A DNA stretch of 6,613 nt from Paludibacter sp. (GTDB lineage Bacteria > Bacteroidota > Bacteroidia > Bacteroidales > Paludibacteraceae): positions 1-6,613 of the forward strand of contig WRGS01000135.1 of the NCBI GenBank assembly GCA_009787075.1, written 5' to 3'. Shown one piece after another: positions 1 to 3,651 of the stretch. Below the pieces are notes generated by a model. It did not search any database. It was given only the letters and a program-made list of their open reading frames with translations, and had not been told where the DNA came from. How positions within the stretch are numbered: position 1 is the first letter of the stretch; every line of letters begins with the position of its first letter. Position numbers and translations under genes: made by a program.

Positions 1-76
1 TCTTTTCAAATTTGGATTGGCTTATTTTCATTGACTTTATAAATAATTTAAGTCGCTGATTTGCAGTAATATCCAT
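1..76 (-). CDS. XRE-family helix-turn-helix regulator, N-terminal fragment
   Basis: The minus strand reads from an ATG at 76-74 to the left edge without a stop, giving 25 residues that begin MDITANQRLKLF and end ISQSKFEK; the rest lies outside the window. The pattern NQRLKxFIKxxxISQxxFEK is the usual opening of small Bacteroidota XRE/HTH_3 DNA-binding proteins, in which helix 1 (QRLKLFIK) leads into ISQSKFEK at the start of the helix-turn-helix and a recognition helix follows. Such proteins are cytoplasmic repressors or activators, often of their own operon or of a mobile element. The start is preceded by an A/T-rich leader as elsewhere in this window. It is divergent from the gene at 499. 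Regulation of that gene or of itself is possible but unproven. Only 25 residues are seen, so the family call rests on this short stretch and no target can be named. Confidence 0.72.
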   Translation of the reverse strand, partial: MDITANQRLKLFIKSMKISQSKFEK

Positions 77-83
77 ATAAATA

Positions 84-113
84 AAAAGTTAAACAATAAC
101 AATAAAAGTTAAA
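84..113. repeat. Direct repeat AAAAGTTAAA, 20-bp spacing
   Basis: AAAAGTTAAA occurs at 84-93 and again, identically, at 104-113; a related AAAAGTTTAG follows at 111-120. The 20-bp period is about two helical turns, which would put both copies on the same DNA face. The repeats lie 8-37 bp upstream of the start codon of the minus-strand regulator, so an autoregulatory site is possible. The sequence is A-rich and low in complexity, so chance is also plausible. Confidence 0.3.
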
Positions 114-138
114 AGTTTAGATATTTATTTTAATTTAT

Positions 139-169
139 TTTGTTATTACAAAATAATACTCTATTTTTG
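139..169 (+). promoter_or_regulatory. Candidate Bacteroidota promoter (TTTG-N19-TATTTTTG)
   Basis: A TTTG at 139-142 is followed, 19 nt later, by TATTTTTG at 162-169. This matches the Bacteroidota primary sigma factor pattern of a -33 TTTG and a -7 TAnnTTTG with about 19-21 nt between them. Transcription would start near 175. The leader to the start at 499 would be long, about 320 nt, so the promoter may instead serve a short transcript ending at the hairpin near 233-253. In such AT-rich DNA chance matches occur. Confidence 0.4.
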
Positions 170-232
170 CTACGTCTTTTAAATACGACAAAAGCAGCAT
201 AGTGATGTGATGTCGCTTATTTTAAAGACAGC

Positions 233-253
233 GAGGGTTATCCTCTATTTTTT
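233..253 (+). terminator. Small hairpin plus T-tract, terminator-like
   Basis: GAGG at 233-236 pairs with CCTC at 242-245, with an extra G-T wobble closing a three-base loop, and TATTTTTT follows. The stem is short, so this is a weak intrinsic terminator at best. It lies about 60-80 nt downstream of the candidate start site near 175, so it could end a short RNA or attenuate read-through towards the gene at 499. Confidence 0.25.
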
Positions 254-399
254 GAAAAAACAAGATGACAAAAAATATTTAAATTTAATCAACAAAAAGT
301 AAATATTATTGTAAATAAATTTACAAATAAAGAAGAACTTTTAAGAAAGCCTGTGTGTAAAATTACGGCAAAAAACTGTATTTTAGAAAAGGCTGTAAT

Positions 400-444
400 G
401 CGTAAAAATGTCTTTTGATACAGATTTGCCGATAGCATTTACGC
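400..444. other. Stem-loop in the leader of the 499 gene
   Basis: GCGTAAA at 400-406 is the reverse complement of TTTACGC at 438-444. Allowing a two-base bulge, the pairing extends on the loop side (AATG with CATT), leaving a loop of about 25 nt. It lies about 55 nt before the start at 499, so it would be in the 5' untranslated region if transcription begins upstream. Its function is unknown. Confidence 0.25.
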
Positions 445-498
445 TTTGCAAAATGAAAAATTTGAATTTTTGAAACTAAAACTAAATTAATTACTAAA

Positions 499-1626
499 AT
501 GACTGTTGCAGACAATATGAAATTGTTGCTTTTACGTAATTCAGTGCGGAACACGCTGAATTTTGATTGTTTATATTCTCATTTAGCAATATCCAATAAC
601 ATTTCGCCTGTAAAATTTTCCGATATTCTTCGCGCTCGTTTTATGAAAATTATGCGTTTTTTGTTCAAAGATGTTCAAGGCAAGTTGGCTATGGCGTTTT
701 TGGGCTTGAGCGTATTGCAGTTGTCGTTAGTTGATGTTCAGGCGCAAAATTCTGCGCCAAACGTTTCGCAAGGTGGAATGACTGTATTTGTAGGCGATAA
801 TTCGATAATTTCCAATTCTTCGGCAATTAATGGAGATTTTTCTTTTGTTTATTCAAAAGAAAGGAAAACTGCAGATGCAGAAATTAAATCCGACATGGCA
901 GTTGTTCAAAATTATGAAAATCAGAATTTTGACCTGCAATGGCAAACGCTTGCCGCAAGCGTTTCCAAAAACGAAGAAACCGTCTTTATAGGCAATAATT
1001 CTGTAATTTTCAACGCCGCTTTAATTAATGGAGATTTTTCTTTTGTTTATTCAAAAGAAAGGAAAACTGCAGATGCGGATATTAAATCCGACATGGCAGT
1101 TGTTCAAAATTATGAAAATCAGAATTTTGCCCTGCAATGGCAAACGCTTGCAGCAAACGTTTCCAAAAACGAAGAAACTGTCTTTATAGGCAATAATTCT
1201 GCAATTTTCAACGCCGCTTTAATTAATGGAGATTTTTCTTTTGTTTATTCAAAAGAAAGGAAAACTGAAATTGCGTACATAAAACCAGACAGGACGCTTG
1301 CTCAAAATTCTGATTTCCAGCAAACAACAATTGAAAAAAGCGGCGTTAAAATTAAAAAAACACATAAAGAAACCGTTTATTCTCCGCTTTCACCTTTTGG
1401 CGGCGTAGCGTTTATAAGCGGTTGTATGATTAGCAATGCAGTTTTGCCTGTGCAAAGCAATCATAGCCATAAATTATTTTGTCAAAATTTCACTCAAATA
1501 TTTTTTACTACAATCTTTGATTTCACATCAAAGTATTTTGCAAACAATAATTTTGCCTTGCAATCAAACGGCAGTTTTGCCTGCGCTCAAGGCAATTTGC
1601 CTCCTCCTACTACTACAAATTGTTGA
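499..1626 (+). CDS. Exported protein with 66-residue tandem repeats, function unknown
   Basis: I do not recognise this 375-residue protein. A Sec-type signal runs from about residue 49 (MKIMRFLFKD, then hydrophobic 63-78) to a likely cleavage VQA|QN at 82/83. Residues 94-159, 160-225 and 226 onward are copies of a 66-residue unit carrying ETVFIGNN, INGDFSFVYSKERKT and VVQNYENQNF; the third copy diverges sharply after its ERKT. The tail (about 300-375) has four cysteines and ends in a Pro/Thr-rich LPPPTTTNC, with no recognisable sorting domain. The start is uncertain. ATG 499 has the better leader, sharing a 12-mer (AAACTAAATTAA) with the leader of the gene at 2361, but it puts 48 residues before the signal. 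ATG 643 gives a normal 34-residue signal peptide and a 327-aa product. It may be periplasmic or surface-exposed, or a decaying gene; it has no operon partner here. Confidence 0.6.
   Translation: MTVADNMKLLLLRNSVRNTLNFDCLYSHLAISNNISPVKFSDILRARFMKIMRFLFKDVQGKLAMAFLGLSVLQLSLVDVQAQNSAPNVSQGGMTVFVGDNSIISNSSAINGDFSFVYSKERKTADAEIKSDMAVVQNYENQNFDLQWQTLAASVSKNEETVFIGNNSVIFNAALINGDFSFVYSKERKTADADIKSDMAVVQNYENQNFALQWQTLAANVSKNEETVFIGNNSAIFNAALINGDFSFVYSKERKTEIAYIKPDRTLAQNSDFQQTTIEKSGVKIKKTHKETVYSPLSPFGGVAFISGCMISNAVLPVQSNHSHKLFCQNFTQIFFTTIFDFTSKYFANNNFALQSNGSFACAQGNLPPPTTTNC
778..1371 (+). repeat. 198-bp tandem repeat, about three copies
   Basis: Copies begin at 778, 976 and 1174 with an exact 198-bp period, so the reading frame is kept. 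In the alignment of 826-1023 against 1024-1221 I count seven substitutions in 198 bases. The third copy is essentially identical from 1174 to about 1267, then changes abruptly to unrelated sequence. A vestigial ETV-like fourth start lies at 1369, one codon short of the expected position. The first 48 bases of copy 1 (778-825) are clearly more diverged than copies 2 and 3. Confidence 0.95.
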
Positions 1627-1652
1627 AACCGCGTCATTGACATGACATGGCT

Positions 1653-1675
1653 TTTAAAAATTCCTGATTTTTAAA
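1653..1675. terminator. A/T-rich hairpin after the 499 gene
   Basis: TTTAAAAAT at 1653-1661 and ATTTTTAAA at 1667-1675 are perfect reverse complements around a five-base loop (TCCTG), 27 nt after the stop codon. The stem is wholly A-T, so it would be a weak terminator, but its placement fits transcript ending. A second five-base stem (GTCAT-TGAC-ATGAC) lies at 1633-1646. Confidence 0.4.
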
Positions 1676-1798
1676 TTCAAGGAAATTTTTCAAAACGTCA
1701 TTATGAGGGCGAAAGCACGAAAATTAATATTTTTGACCGTTAGGGCATTAATATCAATAGAGATTATATAGAATAAGCAACTTTTGTGTTTTTAACAA

Positions 1799-1831
1799 AT
1801 TGATAATCAGGGAGTTTAAACTCTAATCAAT
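1799..1831. repeat. Nested palindrome around GAGTTTAAACTC
   Basis: GAGTTTAAACTC at 1812-1823 is a perfect 12-bp palindrome. It is enclosed by ATTGAT at 1799-1804 and ATCAAT at 1826-1831, which are reverse complements placed slightly asymmetrically. This could be a protein-binding dyad or a repeat remnant. Confidence 0.4.
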
Positions 1832-1868
1832 ATAATATCTAATATAAAACTTGTAAGCATAAAGTAAT

Positions 1869-1881
1869 AGTCCGTAGGACT
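1869..1881. repeat. Hairpin AGTCC-GTA-GGACT
   Basis: This is a perfect five-base stem with a three-base loop, followed directly by TTAACAATTTAAC. Short stem-loops with a GTA/TAC loop next to TTAAC-rich DNA recur in this intergenic region. Confidence 0.45.
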
Positions 1882-1974
1882 TTAACAATTTAACTATCAA
1901 CGTTTTAGATTGTTTTTTGCTTCGTTCATCGCAGTCGCAATGACTGATAAATAAAATTTTTTAAGTACTCCGTT

Positions 1975-1997
1975 TTGCAGGATTTACAATCCTGCAA
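1975..1997. repeat. 10-bp perfect hairpin, ATT-TAC-AAT core
   Basis: TTGCAGGATT at 1975-1984 and AATCCTGCAA at 1988-1997 are perfect reverse complements around the loop TAC. The centre GATTTACAATC (minus strand GATTGTAAATC) resembles the centre of the hairpin at 2060-2081, while the outer arms are unrelated. Confidence 0.75.
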
Positions 1998-2059
1998 GTG
2001 TGAGCATCGCATTTGTATGTGAAATAATAAAATCAGATTGAAAATCCTAATATTAAAAC

Positions 2060-2081
2060 CAGCCGCATTGTAATGCGGCTG
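2060..2081. repeat. 10-bp perfect hairpin, ATTGTAAT core
   Basis: CAGCCGCATT at 2060-2069 and AATGCGGCTG at 2072-2081 are perfect reverse complements separated by GT. It is the most GC-rich spot of the intergenic region and shares the ATTGTAA-type centre with the hairpin at 1975-1997. No T-tract follows, so it is not a typical terminator. Confidence 0.75.
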
Positions 2082-2173
2082 AACAAGACGAAATATTAAC
2101 CTGAATTTTGGATAAGAAATAGCTCGTTAGAGATTATCAATAGGATACAATTCAAGACAACAATTTTTTGTCT

Positions 2174-2202
2174 GTTAGGATATTAACGGTTAATGTCCTA
2201 AC
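2174..2202. promoter_or_regulatory. 29-bp near-perfect palindrome, candidate operator
   Basis: GTTAGGATATTAAC at 2174-2187 and GTTAATGTCCTAAC at 2189-2202 pair at 13 of 14 positions, the exception being a G-T wobble, around a single central G. It ends four bases before the -7-like TAGATTTG at 2206-2213 and so would cover the -33 region. Such placement is typical of an operator for a dimeric regulator, but no regulator is identified. It could instead be another member of the local palindrome family. Confidence 0.5.
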
Positions 2203-2205
2203 CCT

Positions 2206-2213
2206 TAGATTTG
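2206..2213 (+). promoter_or_regulatory. Candidate -7 element (TAGATTTG) of the 2361 operon
   Basis: TAGATTTG fits the Bacteroidota TAnnTTTG consensus exactly and is the only exact plus-strand match I found between 2100 and 2360. Transcription would begin near 2220, leaving a leader of about 140 nt. No TTTG lies at the expected -33 distance, where the palindrome at 2174-2202 sits instead, so the promoter may need an activator or may be spurious. Confidence 0.35.
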
Positions 2214-2291
2214 CACACTGAAATTGTATAACAGTTTTTAACAAATTTTTCGGGTATCCAACTGATTAACGCCTGCGGTTATTAACATAAT

Positions 2292-2303
2292 GCCCTGACG
2301 GGC
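2292..2303. repeat. Hairpin GCCC-TGAC-GGGC in the operon leader
   Basis: This is a perfect four-base GC stem with a four-base loop inside ATAATGCCCTGACGGGCTAA, about 57 nt before the start codon at 2361. The left half resembles the reverse complement of the GTTAGGGCATTAAT at 1739-1752, linking it to the same repeat family. It could shape the 5' untranslated region. Confidence 0.4.
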
Positions 2304-2360
2304 TAATAAACAAAACAAATTTCTAAATAAAAAAACAATTTTAAATTAAACTAAATTAAA

Positions 2361-3086
2361 ATGACAAGCAAAAAGTTAATTTTAGCGGGCATAATAGCCC
2401 TTACGATGAGCAGCGCAGCTCTTAAAACTTACGCGCAGGTAGGCATTAATACCGAAACTCCGGCAGCGACATTTGATGTTGTAGCCAATAAAACCGACGG
2501 CACAACTGCCGAAGGACTCATCGCTCCGCGCCTCACCGGCGACCAGATTAAAGCCAAAGACGCCCAATACGGTACAGCCCAGAATGGAGTCATCGTCTTT
2601 GCAACATCAGCGGTAACTGCCCCTTCTGCCAAAACGCAGAACGTAACGCAAAAGGGTTACTATTACTACGATGCAGCCGCTTCCAACGGTTCAGGTACGG
2701 GACTTTGGGTGGCTATAGGCACAGGCGGAGCTAGCGCAGTGAAGACGCAGTTTTATATGCCTTCCATAGTGCTGCCTACCGACCCAAGCACTATGCCCGA
2801 TGCAACGAATTACTCCTATTCGGGTAGTACTTTTACGGTCAATCTGTACAACATTTACAAGCAGCAGTACGGATATACCGTTGCAGGCAGTTCTGCAAGG
2901 AGTCTTTCCTCTGCAACGCTCAATTCTTTTGATGCCGACAAACTGAATTATTTTGTTATCTACTACGATAATACGGTATTTCAGAGTGTTGCCGTAAGCG
3001 CGGCGGGGGTTTTGACTTATCAGTTGAAATCAGGCTACACCGTTACTGAGAAAACGTTTATGAACATAATGTTTCAGGAAAAATAA
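2361..3086 (+). CDS. Secreted VGINTETP-motif protein, first gene of operon
   Basis: This 241-residue exported protein has a signal peptide at residues 1-25 (lysines 4-5, hydrophobic 6-20, cleavage TYA|QVG). The mature N-terminus, VGINTETPAATFDV (27-40), matches the GINTxxPxATLDV motif common in Bacteroidota secreted proteins and at the heads of some phage tail-fibre-like proteins. IAPRLTGDQIKAK (54-66), a GYYYYD strand (99-104) and GLWVAIG (114-120) follow. The C-terminal half, from FYMPSI (131-136) through LNYFVIYYDNTVF (195-207) to FMNIMF (233-238), looks like a separate beta-rich domain. I recall similar hypothetical proteins in Chryseobacterium- and Dysgonomonas-type genomes, without known function. 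The start is supported by the signal peptide and an A/T-rich leader. It is more GC-rich than the DNA upstream. It lies 16 nt before the next gene, so co-expression is likely; a fibre or adhesin accessory role is inference. Confidence 0.85.
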   Translation: MTSKKLILAGIIALTMSSAALKTYAQVGINTETPAATFDVVANKTDGTTAEGLIAPRLTGDQIKAKDAQYGTAQNGVIVFATSAVTAPSAKTQNVTQKGYYYYDAAASNGSGTGLWVAIGTGGASAVKTQFYMPSIVLPTDPSTMPDATNYSYSGSTFTVNLYNIYKQQYGYTVAGSSARSLSSATLNSFDADKLNYFVIYYDNTVFQSVAVSAAGVLTYQLKSGYTVTEKTFMNIMFQEK

Positions 3087-3102
3087 AAAACTTTTTTGAA
3101 AA

Positions 3103-3633
3103 ATGAAAAAAGTAATTTTAATTTTATGCGTGGCTTTATGTGTTTTAATTAACGCTCAAGCGCAGCAAAGCTGGATTAATGGCGTTTACACTTTTGAATC
3201 TGCCGTAGTGGAGGCTGTTGATAATAGTACGGGGGCGCAAATTTTTTTGTACAATATTACCGATTCTACGCAGTTGGCAATGCCTCCATTTCTATTCCCT
3301 GTTCCTGTTGCAGTTTTTAAAACCGCCGAAATAGGCGGTGGGCAGGTAGTTTCCTGCGTGATGCTCAGCAACGGCAAGCAGTATTTCATTGCCAATAACA
3401 GATTTATTGCAGCCGATAGAGAGAGAAAAATCAATGATGATTTTTTTACAGACAACGTCAATGATAACTTCGATGGCGATGAATTTGAATACAGTTTTAT
3501 CCCCAGCCCGATAACAGTCGCTCAAAACGGAGATGATATTTTAATCACCATTGGCAGTTATGTTTATGGCAGTTCCGATTATCCAACTCAGGTATTGCGG
3601 GGTAAATATACGATAAAGATGAAAAAACAATAA
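3103..3633 (+). CDS. Small secreted protein, function unknown, second gene of operon
   Basis: This 176-residue protein is not recognised. Residues 1-20 form a clear signal peptide (two lysines, hydrophobic 4-16, cleavage AQA|QQ). The mature chain begins WINGVYTFESAVVEA and alternates short hydrophobic stretches with turns, which suggests a small beta-barrel or beta-sandwich; a lipocalin-like fold is only a thought prompted by the GxYxFxSA opening. FKTAEIGGGQVVSCVMLSNG (72-91) and an acidic NDNFDGDEFEY (120-130) are its most distinctive stretches. Only one cysteine (85) remains after cleavage and there is no lipobox, so it is not a lipoprotein. It sits 16 nt after the VGINTETP gene and 18 nt before the giant repeat protein, all in one direction. 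This favours a role in the same exported assembly, but the sequence does not prove it. Confidence 0.8.
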   Translation: MKKVILILCVALCVLINAQAQQSWINGVYTFESAVVEAVDNSTGAQIFLYNITDSTQLAMPPFLFPVPVAVFKTAEIGGGQVVSCVMLSNGKQYFIANNRFIAADRERKINDDFFTDNVNDNFDGDEFEYSFIPSPITVAQNGDDILITIGSYVYGSSDYPTQVLRGKYTIKMKKQ

Positions 3634-3648
3634 TTTTAATTTAAAATT
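3632..3648. repeat. A/T palindrome in the gap before the giant gene
   Basis: AATTTTAA and TTAAAATT are perfect arms around one T, overlapping the stop codon of the 3103 gene and ending three bases before the ATG at 3652. The previous gap holds a similar AAAAAA-C-TTTTTT (3085-3097). Both lie where a ribosome would load. Being pure A/T, they may reflect only the A/T-rich leaders this group prefers. Confidence 0.3.
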
Positions 3649-3651
3649 TCA

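Larger units (their letters stand above)
77..498. other. Divergent AT-rich intergenic region
   Basis: This 422-bp gap separates the minus-strand regulator from the gene at 499. No convincing coding frame was found on either strand. It holds a spaced direct repeat next to the regulator (84-113), a promoter-like pair (139-169), a small hairpin with a T-tract (233-253) and a longer stem-loop (400-444). The remainder (about 255-395) is A/T-rich with no recognisable feature. Confidence 0.6.
1696..1945. repeat. Degenerate REP/MITE-like element with inverted ends
   Basis: The left end, 1696-1724, reads CGTCATTATGAGGGCGAAAG and continues into CACGAAAA. The right end, 1908-1945, read on the minus strand, starts AGTCATTGCGACTGCGATGA and continues into ACGAAGCAA. 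The two share GTCATT, a GA-rich centre and ACGAA in the same order. This resembles the GTCATTGCGAG...GAAGCAATC intergenic repeats that I recall from Bacteroidota genomes. There is no transposase within, and a further CGTCATTG at 1632 suggests more than one fragment. The ends are too degenerate to call a defined element. Confidence 0.4.
1788..2247 (+). repeat. Dispersed direct repeat, 14-bp identical core
   Basis: GTTTTTAACAAATT occurs exactly at 1788-1801 and 2234-2247. Upstream of each copy, at 1730-1752 and 2165-2187, lies TTTTTG, three bases, then GTTAGG and ATTAA in the same order and spacing. The intervals from GTTAGG to the shared 14-mer differ by 11 nt. The two segments therefore look like diverged copies of one unit of about 75 bp, with the second copy next to the operon promoter. 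The coordinates span both copies and the DNA between them. Confidence 0.5.
1627..2360. other. Hairpin-dense intergenic region, no gene
   Basis: No credible coding frame was found in these 734 bp. They contain an A/T-rich terminator-like hairpin, REP/MITE-like ends near 1696 and 1945, palindromes at 1812, 1869, 1975, 2060, 2174 and 2292, a 14-bp direct repeat (1788 and 2234) and a -7-like element at 2206. The last 140 bp form the probable leader of the operon starting at 2361. Confidence 0.7.

Noticed and set aside
363..554. Minus-strand 63-codon frame with a hydrophobic stretch
   Set aside because: It overlaps the start of the 499 gene and has no recognisable family or leader; the hydrophobicity follows from AT-rich codons.
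778..1371. CRISPR array
   Set aside because: The repeats are 198 bp, directly adjacent, in frame and translated, with no spacers.
1436..1645. Plus-strand 69-codon frame overlapping the end of the 499 gene
   Set aside because: It is in another frame of the larger gene, is leucine/isoleucine-heavy by composition, and has no separate start context.
1742..2296. Invertible promoter segment bounded by AGGGCATTA and TAATGCCCT
   Set aside because: Phase inversion would suit a surface operon, but a 9-bp inverted match is expected about once by chance in this much sequence. The flanks match poorly and no invertase gene is visible.
1627..2360. tRNA or other structured RNA gene
   Set aside because: Hairpins are numerous, but none form a cloverleaf with a T-arm GTTCRANNC motif, and no known RNA family was recognised.
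2382..2632. Two minus-strand frames of 61 and 67 codons inside the 2361 gene
   Set aside because: The plus-strand gene has a signal peptide and a family motif; these are antisense shadows of it.
2361..3086. Phage tail fibre gene (prophage)
   Set aside because: The GINTETP motif recalls tail-fibre heads, but the protein has a signal peptide, no endosialidase-type chaperone domain, and no phage genes nearby.
3186..3525. Two minus-strand frames (91 and 77 codons) inside the 3103 gene
   Set aside because: They are antisense to a gene with a clear signal peptide and operon position, with no domain features of their own.
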